From Parcubacteria group bacterium (GTDB lineage Bacteria; Patescibacteriota; Minisyncoccia; Phycocordibacterales; Zambryskibacteraceae), in contig JAQBRH010000006.1 in the NCBI GenBank assembly GCA_028286565.1, forward strand, positions 1-43,177: a stretch of DNA of 43,177 nucleotides, given 5' to 3'. The position numbers and the translations under genes were made by a program. Below the pieces are notes generated by a model. It did not search any database, was not told the DNA's origin, and saw only the letters and a program-made list of their open reading frames with translations. Positions 6,860-16,018 of the stretch are shown here, one piece after another (the first letter of the stretch is position 1; every line of letters starts with the position of its first letter).

Positions 6860-7855
6860 ATGCGCATCCTTATCACATCCGGGCTGTCGGCGAGGGATAC
6901 GGGCGGGCCGGCGCAGTATGGGCCGAATCTGGCGAATGAATTCAAAAAGCTCGGGCACGAGGTCGACGTCGTGTGTTATGAATTTGAAAAGAAGCTGCCC
7001 GTCGGCATCCGCCACCTCTGGTTCTTCGAGCGCATTATCTCCAAGGTCTGGAATGCGGATCTTGTGTTCGCTCTTGATACGTTCAGTGTCGGAGTGCCGT
7101 CGGTGGCCGCGGCCGCCCTCCTCGGCAAGCGCTCGATCGTCCGAGTTGGAGGGGACTTTTTGTGGGAATCATATATTGCCCGCACCAAAGAGAAGCTTCC
7201 GCTGCCGGCGTTCTATGAGTCGCATCCGGTCTTTAATCTCAAGGAAAGGATCATCTTTGCATGTACGAAATTTTTGGCGAACTCATCGATCCTCGCGTTC
7301 AATACGGAGTGGCAGAGAGGTATCTGGAAAGAGCCGTACGCTCTGGATATGACGCGTACAAAAGTAGTAAAGAATTTTATCCCTCCGCGCCGGGAAGGAG
7401 CGGAACCGAATGAGAAGAATTTCTTGTGGGCCGGCCGGAAGATCACTCTGAAAAATCTTGATCTTCTTGGCCGAGCAATGGAAAAAGTGCGGACAAAATA
7501 TCCGGACGTGAAGCTCGAGATCGTCACCAAGCTTTCCCGAGAGGCGCTCGAAGCAAAGATGCGTGCCTGCTACGCCGTCGTCCTCCCTTCACTCTCCGAC
7601 GTCTGTCCGAATGTTATTCTCGAGGGCGCCTCGTTCGGGAAGCCGTTCATCATGACCACGCATACGGGCATACATGAGATCTGTCCGGACGGAGGCATCT
7701 TTGTTGATCCGCTAAGCCAGCGGGAGATGGAAGAGGCCATAGAGAAGATGCTTGATCCGGAAGCGTATGCGGAGTTCAAGCGAAAACTTTCGAATATGGA
7801 GATCCATCGTGCCTGGAGCGATCTCGCGCACGAATACTTGAGTATAATAGGCTGA
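6860..7855 (+). CDS. GT4-family glycosyltransferase
   Basis: GLSARDTGGPAQYGPNLANE; PSLSDVCPNVILEGASFGKPFI. Confidence 0.9.
   Translation: MRILITSGLSARDTGGPAQYGPNLANEFKKLGHEVDVVCYEFEKKLPVGIRHLWFFERIISKVWNADLVFALDTFSVGVPSVAAAALLGKRSIVRVGGDFLWESYIARTKEKLPLPAFYESHPVFNLKERIIFACTKFLANSSILAFNTEWQRGIWKEPYALDMTRTKVVKNFIPPRREGAEPNEKNFLWAGRKITLKNLDLLGRAMEKVRTKYPDVKLEIVTKLSREALEAKMRACYAVVLPSLSDVCPNVILEGASFGKPFIMTTHTGIHEICPDGGIFVDPLSQREMEEAIEKMLDPEAYAEFKRKLSNMEIHRAWSDLAHEYLSIIG
7843..7848 (+). promoter_or_regulatory. intragenic -10 TATAAT, leaderless position for the 7855 CDS
   Basis: TATAAT-AGGCTG-ATG at the end of the upstream CDS. Confidence 0.5.
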
Positions 7856-9012
7856 TGGAACCGGCAGGAATCAAAGTGCTGATGATCTCAACCGACCGCA
7901 ATGAAGCGGTCGAATATAGCGCTGCGGCGGAAAGGATGAAAGAGTACGGAGAACAAGTCGAAGAATTGCACATCGTCCTCCTGTCGGACAGAAAGCACGG
8001 GCTCAAGAATGTCCAGCTCTCGGGGAATGTCTGGGTATATCCGACCAATTCGTTCTCGAGATGGCTCCGCCCGCTCGGCGCGGCGCGGCTAGGCAAAAAA
8101 ATAATCTTTGATAAAAAATTCGTACGAGGAAGATCCCTCATCACCGCCCAAGATCCCTTTGAAGCGGGCTGGGCGGGAAGATCGATACAAGAGGCCTGGA
8201 GGCTCCCGCTCGAGGTTCAGCTTCACACCGATCCGTTCTCTCCGTATTTCAGCGGATTCCTTAATTCGATACGCAAAAGGATCGCAGAAAAAGTGATTCG
8301 AGCCGCCGATTCTATTAGAGTCGTCAGTGCTCCTCTCAAAAATGAAGTGGTTACCAGATTCGGCAGAGAAGAGAAGGATGTATCCGTGCTGCCGATATAT
8401 GTGGACATAGAGAGAATTCAAAAGGAAAAGGTGGCCTTTGATCTCCATGCGCGATACGGCTGGCACTTTATTATTCTGATGGTTTCTCGCCTGACCGCAG
8501 AGAAAAATATTCCTCTCGGGCTCGAGGCCTTCAGCCGGTTGAAGAAATTTTTCCCGGATTCGGGTCTTGTTATTGTCGGATCGGGTCCGGAAGAGAGAGC
8601 GCTCAAGGCTCGAGTGAAAGAACTCGGCCTCAAGGCCAATGTGGCCTTTGCCGGCTGGCAGGAACACCTTGCCTCGTATTATCGAAGTGCGAATCTCTTC
8701 CTCCAGACCTCCAAATTCGAGGGGTACGGGCTTTCCCTGATCGAGGCCGGAATATCGGGAGTTCCCGTGGTAACCACGCCTGTAGGGGTCGCAAATGAGC
8801 TTAAAAACGGCCAAGATGCCTATATTTGCCCCCAAAATGACCCAGAATACGTGTTTAAGGCTATGTACGACCTTCTAGAGAATAACCCAAAAAGAGAGGT
8901 TTTAAAGGCCAATTTGAAGCATACGCTCGAGGCCCTTCTTATCCCTAGAGAGGAGTATCTGAAGCGGCAGAGAGAGTCGTGGATTGAAACTGCAGGTAAG
9001 GTTAAGGCCTAA
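7855..9012 (+). CDS. GT4-family glycosyltransferase
   Basis: VSRLTAEKNIPLGLEAFSRL; LQTSKFEGYGLSLIEAGISGVPVVTTPVG. Confidence 0.95.
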   Translation: MEPAGIKVLMISTDRNEAVEYSAAAERMKEYGEQVEELHIVLLSDRKHGLKNVQLSGNVWVYPTNSFSRWLRPLGAARLGKKIIFDKKFVRGRSLITAQDPFEAGWAGRSIQEAWRLPLEVQLHTDPFSPYFSGFLNSIRKRIAEKVIRAADSIRVVSAPLKNEVVTRFGREEKDVSVLPIYVDIERIQKEKVAFDLHARYGWHFIILMVSRLTAEKNIPLGLEAFSRLKKFFPDSGLVIVGSGPEERALKARVKELGLKANVAFAGWQEHLASYYRSANLFLQTSKFEGYGLSLIEAGISGVPVVTTPVGVANELKNGQDAYICPQNDPEYVFKAMYDLLENNPKREVLKANLKHTLEALLIPREEYLKRQRESWIETAGKVKA

Positions 9013-9931
9013 AGAACGCCCGTGCGCCGGACACGGCTACCTCCACGCTCTTTCTGTCATGCAGGGCATCCATGGAGATCCTTTTGAGGATATACCGGTC
9101 CGTTTTTGTCGTCGTGATGCCTTCGAGCGTGCTGAGAGCCCCGGCAAATTCTGCTTTTGTTTCTTGGAGCACGTCCCGGTTGATGTCTTCCGATTGGCCG
9201 TTCGGGTAGCAGAAGATATTTGAAATACTCCCGATCTTTTCTTTAAGGAGATCCTTAGATCCCTTGATCTCCGCCTCGAGTCTATCTCTTTTTATTTTAC
9301 TGAGGATCGGATGAGACTTGGTGTGAGCGCCGAATTTCATGCCGGCGTTCTGCATTTCACGGATCTCATCCAAGGTGAGGGGCGCATACACAGATCCGCT
9401 CATATTGTCAGCGAGTTTTTTGTGGTGGTCTTCCTCGAGCCGTACGAGCCTTGCTTCTTTTTCTTCATCGGACAGAGATTTAAGCTGTGTACGTATGGAT
9501 GCGTCGTTCGGAAGCCCTAAATATTCAAGCCGGTCCATCCACAGAGGCTTTCCTTCAAACACAAAATCCGTCGGAAGGAAAAAGGCGGCAGTCATGCGGG
9601 CCTTTTGAAGAGCGGGAAAGGCGTGTTCATAAAAGTTCTTATAGCCGTCGTCGAAGGTGATCACGAGCGGATTCGGAGGAAGCATCCCCGCCTGTTGTTT
9701 CTCCAGGGCTTCATCAAGGTCGAGGACGCTATAGTGCTTCTGTATATGCTCGAGGTGCCTAGCGAACACGTCCGGCGGGATGAATTTTCCCCGGTAGTTA
9801 TACATGCCTCGGTCTTCGTGCGGAGCCACTCCGTGGTAGAGGAGGATGGTCAGGTCGCGCCGGTGGGTATGCCTCATGAGGCTCGGGACGCCCGCGAGAG
9901 CGAGAAGGCCTATAATGAAGCGCTTAAGCAT
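9002..9931 (-). CDS. polysaccharide deacetylase (NodB-like)
   Basis: LLYHGVAPHE; LVITFDDGYKNFYEHAFPAL; AHTKSHPILS; CYPNG. Start trimmed to MLKRFIIGLLAL at 9931. Confidence 0.9.
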   Translation of the reverse strand: MLKRFIIGLLALAGVPSLMRHTHRRDLTILLYHGVAPHEDRGMYNYRGKFIPPDVFARHLEHIQKHYSVLDLDEALEKQQAGMLPPNPLVITFDDGYKNFYEHAFPALQKARMTAAFFLPTDFVFEGKPLWMDRLEYLGLPNDASIRTQLKSLSDEEKEARLVRLEEDHHKKLADNMSGSVYAPLTLDEIREMQNAGMKFGAHTKSHPILSKIKRDRLEAEIKGSKDLLKEKIGSISNIFCYPNGQSEDINRDVLQETKAEFAGALSTLEGITTTKTDRYILKRISMDALHDRKSVEVAVSGARAFFRP

Positions 9932-9937
9932 TATCCC

Positions 9938-9945
9938 TGTATAAT
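9938..9945. promoter_or_regulatory. overlapping divergent -10 elements (plus TATAAT 9940-9945; minus TATACA 9943-9938)
   Basis: Both ATGs (9953 plus, 9931 minus) begin 6-7 nt past the respective -10. Confidence 0.6.
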
Positions 9946-9952
9946 AACCCAG

Positions 9953-10981
9953 ATGAGGCTTATTATCTGCACTCAGAAACTCGATCAAAAAGACCCGATC
10001 TTGGGCTTTTTCCACGCCTGGGTCGAGGAGTTTGCCAAGCACTGTGAGCTCGTGACCGTGGTGTGTTTGGAGGAAGGTGCGCACGATCTTCTCGAGAATG
10101 TCCGCGTATTCTCTTTGGGCAAAGAGAAGGGCCGGTCGCGGCTCGCATACCTTTCTAATTTCTATAAAACTATTGTAAGAACGCGACACGACTACGATAC
10201 GGTCTTTGTGCATATGAATCCCGAATATGCGGTGCTCGGCGGTCCGATATGGAAAATGATGAATAAAAAGATCGCTCTCTGGTATACGCATCGGGAAGTC
10301 GATGAGAAGCTCCGCATCGGCGAAAAGTTCGCCGACATTATCTTCACCGCTTCCAAAGAAGGATTCGGCTTGCAGAGCCGCAAGGTGCGGGTGGTCGGCC
10401 ACGGCATCGATATCAATAAATTTCCGCCGATCACTTCGGACCTGAGCAAGGATAGAGAGATCCTCTATTTAGGCCGGATCACAAAGATAAAAAATATCGA
10501 AACCATCCTCCAGGCCTTCCCCCTTCTTCCGGATGTTTCGCGCCTTCGTCTCGCCGGCCCGACGGTGACGCGCGAAGATGCCGTATACAAAGCCGCCCTT
10601 GAGAAAATGATCGAGGCGCTCGGCATCGGGCAAAAGGTCGTGTGGGACGGATCGGGAGAGGATGATCGGACCTTTACTCCAAGCACTATTTCCGTGAACG
10701 CCTCTCCGGACGGCGGAATGGATAAAGCCGTCCTCGGGTCGATTGCGGCCGGAGCCCCCGCTTTTGCTTCGAACGCCGCCTTCAGGAATGTGTTCGGAGA
10801 ATATGCGGATACATTTTTGTATCCATATGGAGATGAGAGATCGCTCGCGGAGAAGATCAAAGCTTTTCTGGCCTTGCCCGATGATGTCCGCGCTCACACC
10901 CTCGAGACCCTCAAAGGAAAGGTCCGCAGGGAATACAGCACGGAGGCGGTAGTAGGAAAGATAATGGCCGAGCTTTCATGA
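9953..10981 (+). CDS. GT4-family glycosyltransferase (342 aa)
   Basis: ILYLGRITKIKNIETILQAF; ASPDGGMDKAVLGSIAAGAPAFAS. Start moved from 9605 to 9953. Confidence 0.9.
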   Translation: MRLIICTQKLDQKDPILGFFHAWVEEFAKHCELVTVVCLEEGAHDLLENVRVFSLGKEKGRSRLAYLSNFYKTIVRTRHDYDTVFVHMNPEYAVLGGPIWKMMNKKIALWYTHREVDEKLRIGEKFADIIFTASKEGFGLQSRKVRVVGHGIDINKFPPITSDLSKDREILYLGRITKIKNIETILQAFPLLPDVSRLRLAGPTVTREDAVYKAALEKMIEALGIGQKVVWDGSGEDDRTFTPSTISVNASPDGGMDKAVLGSIAAGAPAFASNAAFRNVFGEYADTFLYPYGDERSLAEKIKAFLALPDDVRAHTLETLKGKVRREYSTEAVVGKIMAELS

Positions 10982-11658
10982 AAAAAAAGATACACGGCAT
11001 CTTGGAGAACATAAAAACTTTTATAAAAAGACACGTTGTCGTAGACAAGCTTTTTATCGCCCGAGAGCAATTCAAGCTCGATAATGCGGAGTTCGGACTG
11101 CGATATGCGTATCCGCTTGATGCGAACAGCGTGGTGGTCGATCTCGGCGGATATACCGGAGAATGGGCCGAGAAGATCTCGAACATGTACGGCTGTACCA
11201 TATATGTGTTCGAGCCTATAGAGGAATTTGCGGACCAGGCCAGAATGCGGTTCAAAGATAACCCGCGTATTCATATATACACCTTCGGGGTCGGAGACAA
11301 GGACGAACAGGCAACCATCTCACTCGACGGAGTCTCTTCGAGCGTGTTTGCGGGGAAAAAAGGAAGAACTATCGAATTAAGAGATATACAAAAGGTTTTT
11401 AAAGAGCTGAATATTACAAAAGCGGATCTATTAAAAATGAACATCGAGGGCGGCGAATACAACGTACTGCCGAGGATGATCGAGACGGGTCTCGTGCCTC
11501 TCTGCCAAGATATGCAGATAGAATTTCACCACTTTTATCCTGACGCGGAAGCACTGCGAAGCCGTATCCAAGATTCTCTTAAAAAGACCCATTATCTCAC
11601 TTACGATTATCCGTTCTTTTTTGAGAACTGGAGAAAGATCGCCGACACACATATATGA
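10978..11658 (+). CDS. FkbM-family methyltransferase
   Basis: VVVDLGGYTGEWAEKI; VFEPIEEF; LLKMNIEGGEYNVLPRMIETG. Confidence 0.92.
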   Translation: MKKKIHGILENIKTFIKRHVVVDKLFIAREQFKLDNAEFGLRYAYPLDANSVVVDLGGYTGEWAEKISNMYGCTIYVFEPIEEFADQARMRFKDNPRIHIYTFGVGDKDEQATISLDGVSSSVFAGKKGRTIELRDIQKVFKELNITKADLLKMNIEGGEYNVLPRMIETGLVPLCQDMQIEFHHFYPDAEALRSRIQDSLKKTHYLTYDYPFFFENWRKIADTHI

Positions 11659-12728
11659 AAAAAATAGGCTTTTTCGGCATTTACGATCGGGAATATTCGA
11701 GGAACAAAGTTATCATCCGAGGACTGGAAGAGAACGGCTACTCGATCGTGCACGCGCATATCGATCCGAAGGTCCACAAGGGCCTCAAAAAATATTGGCT
11801 TCTCGCCAAGGAAGCGCAGAAATTCAGAGGAGAAGATCTGGAATTCATCTTTGTAGCCTTCCCCGGCCACACCTGCGTCTGGCTTGCCAAGCTCCTGTTT
11901 CCGCGCAAAAGAATCGTCTTTGATATCTTCATCTCCCAATACGCATCGAATGTCGTAGATAGGAAGGTCCACAAGCCATACAGTCTTAAGGCATACAAGG
12001 ATTACTTTTTGGATTGGTACAGCATCCGAGCGGCGGACGTGGTGGTCATTGACGCGAACGAGCACATCAAAGCCTTCGGCAGGAATTACGGATTAAAGAA
12101 GGAAAAGGCTATCCGGATCTTCCTCAGCTCCGCCCTGACGCCGGTCGAGCATCCGAAAGATACGAGCGGCCGGGAAGAATTCATCGTCCATTACCACGGG
12201 ACGTTTATCGGCGTGCACGGGGTCGAACACATCATCCGCGCGGCGAAGATGGTCGAGGGGAATCCTCGGATCGTCTTCAAGATGATCGGCGGAGGCCAGC
12301 TTCAAAAAGAGATGAAGACACTCGCCGAATCCCTCGGCCTTCGCAACATGGAATTCTTCGGGCGCATCCCCGATTATCAGGATGTCTTAAAACGGATCGA
12401 TGACTGCGACGTGCTTCTCGGCGCTTTCGGCACTACCGAAAGAGGCCACTGGGTGATCATGAACAAAATTTTTGAAGGCATGGTATTCGGGAAGGCCATG
12501 GTCTCCGCCGATACTCCGGGCATGCGGGAATTGTTCACCGATCGAGAGAACGTATCGATGTGCAAAGCCGGAGACCCGTCGGACCTCGCGGAAAAGATCC
12601 TCGAGCTCGAGAAGGACGAAGCCTTGAAGAAAAAGATCGGCCAGGCAGCCCTCGACCTTTTTAAGGCCAAACTTTCTCCAAAGATGCTCGTTCAAGAATT
12701 CCTTATAGACCTATACAAGATCATATGA
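11655..12728 (+). CDS. GT4-family glycosyltransferase
   Basis: HGTFIGVHGVEHIIRAAK; GRIPDYQDVLKRIDDCDVLLGAF; GKAMVSADTPGMRE. Confidence 0.9.
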   Translation: MKKIGFFGIYDREYSRNKVIIRGLEENGYSIVHAHIDPKVHKGLKKYWLLAKEAQKFRGEDLEFIFVAFPGHTCVWLAKLLFPRKRIVFDIFISQYASNVVDRKVHKPYSLKAYKDYFLDWYSIRAADVVVIDANEHIKAFGRNYGLKKEKAIRIFLSSALTPVEHPKDTSGREEFIVHYHGTFIGVHGVEHIIRAAKMVEGNPRIVFKMIGGGQLQKEMKTLAESLGLRNMEFFGRIPDYQDVLKRIDDCDVLLGAFGTTERGHWVIMNKIFEGMVFGKAMVSADTPGMRELFTDRENVSMCKAGDPSDLAEKILELEKDEALKKKIGQAALDLFKAKLSPKMLVQEFLIDLYKII

Positions 12729-13486
12729 AGCTCCTGGCCATCCTTAGGATCAAAGATCAGATAGCGACGATCGACGGCTGTCTTTCGAAACTTTCAAGCA
12801 TCGCCGACGAGATCATCCTTATAGACAACGGCTCGACCGACGGGACGCTTGAGAAGTACAAAGCGTATCCAAAGATAGTGAAGATCATGTATACCGAAGG
12901 ATACGACGAAGGGAGGGACAAGATCATGCTCCTTGAAGAAGCCAAACTCCGCGAACCAGGGTGGATCCTCTGGATCGATGCGGATGAAGTGTTCGAGGAT
13001 CATTTTACCCGCGAAGTGGCTGAAGGGTACATGAGGTCCGGATACAATCGCATCACCTTCAGGATGTGCAATTTCTGGCTCGATACAAAGCACTGCCGGT
13101 TCGACGGACAATATTATCTCTATAACCTCCATCCGCAGAGAAGCATGTGGAAGAATGTCCCGAGCGCCTACTTTCGGAACAAAAAGCTTCACAACGGAGA
13201 CATCTTCGGCGTGCCGGGCAAAAGCTTCCTCTCGCCCTACCGCCTCAAGCACTACGGGTATGTTGACCGCAGGAAGATGCAGGAAAAGCTTGACCGATAC
13301 CTTGCCGAGGACAAGAGCGGGGACAGGGATTATATAAAGTTCATCGATCCGAACCTCCCAAACCGGACGTATGTGTGGAGAGAGTTCAAGAACAAGAAGC
13401 TGAACTATGCATATATACTTATGTATAAATACATATGCAATCTGCTTTGGCTCATAGAAAGGCTGCGGCTTAAAATATTCAAATAA
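12725..13486 (+). CDS. GT2-family glycosyltransferase
   Basis: LLAILRIKDQIATIDGCL; IDNGSTDGT; ILWIDADEVFED. Confidence 0.92.
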   Translation: MKLLAILRIKDQIATIDGCLSKLSSIADEIILIDNGSTDGTLEKYKAYPKIVKIMYTEGYDEGRDKIMLLEEAKLREPGWILWIDADEVFEDHFTREVAEGYMRSGYNRITFRMCNFWLDTKHCRFDGQYYLYNLHPQRSMWKNVPSAYFRNKKLHNGDIFGVPGKSFLSPYRLKHYGYVDRRKMQEKLDRYLAEDKSGDRDYIKFIDPNLPNRTYVWREFKNKKLNYAYILMYKYICNLLWLIERLRLKIFK

Positions 13487-13487
13487 T

Positions 13488-14102
13488 ATGCGACCTTGGG
13501 AAACATTTTTTAAAGAAAGAACTAAAAAGATCTTCACAGAAAAGAAGTATATTTTAGACATTGGCGGCGGGCTCCGGGTAGTTAAAGAGAAGGGAAATAG
13601 ATACGATCCGACAAGAGAATGGATCAGGCCGTATATAGAAAAGGTTGATTATAAAGTACTTGATGTGGTCGATACATATCATCCGGACATGGTAGGAAAT
13701 ATTCACTCACTCCCATTGGTAGATGATAGTATCGAAGGATTATTCGCGATAGCGGTGCTTCAACATGTGGAAGACCCAAAGCAGGCCTTCAAAGAAATTC
13801 ATCGAGTGCTCGCCCCTGGGGGCTACGCCTTTATCTACGTGCCGTTCCTCTACTACTATCACGGAGAGAAGGGCTACTACAAAGATTATTGGAGATACAC
13901 CGAAGATTCGCTTCGCCTGCTCGGTAAGGATTTTTCAAAGATAGAAATAGTGAATGTCAGAGGGGCCATCGAGACCTGGATCAAGATCTCGCCCTTGGGC
14001 AGGGTCGGATTTTTGAATGATCTCGGATATCTCCTCGACCGCCTGACCGGCAAGCTCTCCTCCAAACAAACGAGCGGCTACAATGTCTTTTTGACCAAAT
14101 AG
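13488..14102 (+). CDS. class I SAM-dependent methyltransferase
   Basis: LDIGGGLR; LPLVDDSIEGLFAIAVLQHVEDPKQAFKEIHRVLAPGG. Confidence 0.9.
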   Translation: MRPWETFFKERTKKIFTEKKYILDIGGGLRVVKEKGNRYDPTREWIRPYIEKVDYKVLDVVDTYHPDMVGNIHSLPLVDDSIEGLFAIAVLQHVEDPKQAFKEIHRVLAPGGYAFIYVPFLYYYHGEKGYYKDYWRYTEDSLRLLGKDFSKIEIVNVRGAIETWIKISPLGRVGFLNDLGYLLDRLTGKLSSKQTSGYNVFLTK

Positions 14103-14104
14103 TG

Positions 14105-14110
14105 TACTAT
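14105..14110 (+). promoter_or_regulatory. -10 TACTAT, leaderless position for the GTG at 14118
   Basis: TACTAT-TAAGGCC-GTG. Confidence 0.5.
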
Positions 14111-14117
14111 TAAGGCC

Positions 14118-15218
14118 GTGAAAATCACCTATATAGCAGACGTCAGGCTTCCAACGGAGAAGGCTCACGGGATCCAAATTATGAAGGCCTGCGAGGCATT
14201 CGTACAAAGCGGAGCCGAGGTCGAGCTTATCATCCCGGACCGTGAGAATCCTATCACCAAGGACCCTTTTGATTATTACGGAGTTCAGAGGATCTTTGCC
14301 ATCCGGAAGATCTCGAGCCCGAGCCTCATGCGATTTGAGAAATATCTCGGAGGCCTCGCCTTTCGTCTCCAGGTGCTCGGATTTCTTGCACGGCTCGTCT
14401 TTTTCAAAGTTCCAAAAGACCGCATCGTCTATACCCGCAGCGCAGAGGTGGCTTGGCTTTTTTCTCACCGAGGATACACGACCGTCTTCGAGGCTCATCT
14501 CTGGCCCGAGACGAAGGCCGGTCTGTATGAAAAATTATTACGGAAGGTCTTTCTCATCGTGGGTAATTCCCGAGGTACGGAAGAAGAATTCAAAAAAAGA
14601 GGCATGCATACGCTCGCGGTGCCGAACGGGGTCGACCTGCAGATGTTTGATATCACTGCGGACAAGCAGGCGCTTCGAGAAAAGCTCGGTTTGCCTCTCG
14701 GGAAGATCGCTCTCTATACCGGACACCTCTACGGCTGGAAGGGCGTAGACGTCGTCTTTGAAGCGGCTCGAGCTCGGCAAGATACCGATTTTGTCTTTGT
14801 CGGAGGCACGCAAAAGGACCTCGAGAAATATAGGCAAAGGGTTGGAACGGAGCACCTTTCAAACGTCCTTTTGCTCGGACACAAAGAACAGAAGGTTCTC
14901 CCCGAGTATCTCAAAGCGGCAGACGTGCTCCTCTTGCCGAATGTCCCCATCTCTATTGAATCCGAGAAGTACACCTCTCCGATCAAGATGTTCGAATACA
15001 TGGCGAGCGGGACGCCGATCGTGGCTTCGGATCTGCCTTCCATCCGAGAGGTGCTGAACGCCGAGAACGCCGTTCTGGTAGAGCCGGGAAATGCGAAGGC
15101 TCTCCTGGAAGGCATTGCGCGTGCTTTTAGTTCTTCCGTAGGAGAGCGGGCACATACAGATGCTCGGGAGTATACATGGATCAAGCGCGCAGAAAAGATC
15201 CTTCAGGCCCTAAAGTAG
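14118..15218 (+). CDS. GT4-family glycosyltransferase (GTG start)
   Basis: VRLPTEKAHGIQIMKACEAF; NGVDLQMF; YTSPIKMFEYMASGTPIVASDLPSIREVL. Confidence 0.95.
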   Translation: MKITYIADVRLPTEKAHGIQIMKACEAFVQSGAEVELIIPDRENPITKDPFDYYGVQRIFAIRKISSPSLMRFEKYLGGLAFRLQVLGFLARLVFFKVPKDRIVYTRSAEVAWLFSHRGYTTVFEAHLWPETKAGLYEKLLRKVFLIVGNSRGTEEEFKKRGMHTLAVPNGVDLQMFDITADKQALREKLGLPLGKIALYTGHLYGWKGVDVVFEAARARQDTDFVFVGGTQKDLEKYRQRVGTEHLSNVLLLGHKEQKVLPEYLKAADVLLLPNVPISIESEKYTSPIKMFEYMASGTPIVASDLPSIREVLNAENAVLVEPGNAKALLEGIARAFSSSVGERAHTDAREYTWIKRAEKILQALK

Positions 15219-16018
15219 GAGGGGATATCTTTAATGAACCGGGCCAGGATAAGAAGCGTTGATTTTATTTTAAGGAAAAAAGTGGGTGCGTTGAGGAGGG
15301 CGAACATGATATTCGCCCCGAGGTTCGAAGAAGATCTGCGGGAGAAATATTTTGTGAGGAACGGCCAGGCTTTCTCGCCGTGCTTTTCTTTGCTGTATAT
15401 AACGGCCTCATAGGACATGAGAAGAGGGGATCCGGCGCGCTTTGCGCGTAATGAAAAGTTCATATCCGCCGCGTGGTGAGGGAGAAGAGGGGTGAACAGG
15501 CCTGTTTTCTCGAATACTTCTGCAGGCACAAGCATGCCTCGGGTAGTGAGGGCATCAACCGGCTTTATCGAAAGGGAAGGGTCATACTCCCGATTGGGGA
15601 AAGAATACGTGTTCCAGTCGATCTTGATGCCCGCATCCTGGATGTGCTCGTCATAAAAGTTCTTCACCAAGGATCCCACCACGGCCCCGTGCTCTCGGCT
15701 TATCTTTTCAAGAGCCGCAATATACTCCGGCTTAACCTCGGTATCGTTGTTCATGATAAGGATGGCATCTCCTTTGATGCTCTTAAGCAAAACTCTTTGG
15801 AGGCCCATATTCACGGACTTGGCCCACCACCACCCGCCGGGGCCGCTGACAATATTCACCTTCGGATACAGTCTTCTGATCTCTTCGACCGAACCGTCCG
15901 TCGAACCGTCGTCAATGACGGTGATCTCGATATCTTTATATGTTTGAAGAGATAAAGAAGCCAGGCATTCAAGGGTCAGCTCTTTTCTATTGAATACGGG
16001 GAGGATGATGCGGATCAT
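15203..16018 (-). CDS. GT2-family glycosyltransferase
   Basis: MIRIILPVFNRKELTLECLASL; IDDGSTDGS; LIMNNDTEVKPEYI. Start at 16018 gives an ATGA overlap. Confidence 0.93.
   Translation of the reverse strand: MIRIILPVFNRKELTLECLASLSLQTYKDIEITVIDDGSTDGSVEEIRRLYPKVNIVSGPGGWWWAKSVNMGLQRVLLKSIKGDAILIMNNDTEVKPEYIAALEKISREHGAVVGSLVKNFYDEHIQDAGIKIDWNTYSFPNREYDPSLSIKPVDALTTRGMLVPAEVFEKTGLFTPLLPHHAADMNFSLRAKRAGSPLLMSYEAVIYSKEKHGEKAWPFLTKYFSRRSSSNLGANIMFALLNAPTFFLKIKSTLLILARFIKDIPSYFRA

Noticed and set aside
9605-9952. 116-aa N-terminal extension of the plus GT4 ORF
   Set aside because: Antisense to the deacetylase; the real start (MRLIICTQKLDQ) follows a TATAAT at 9940.
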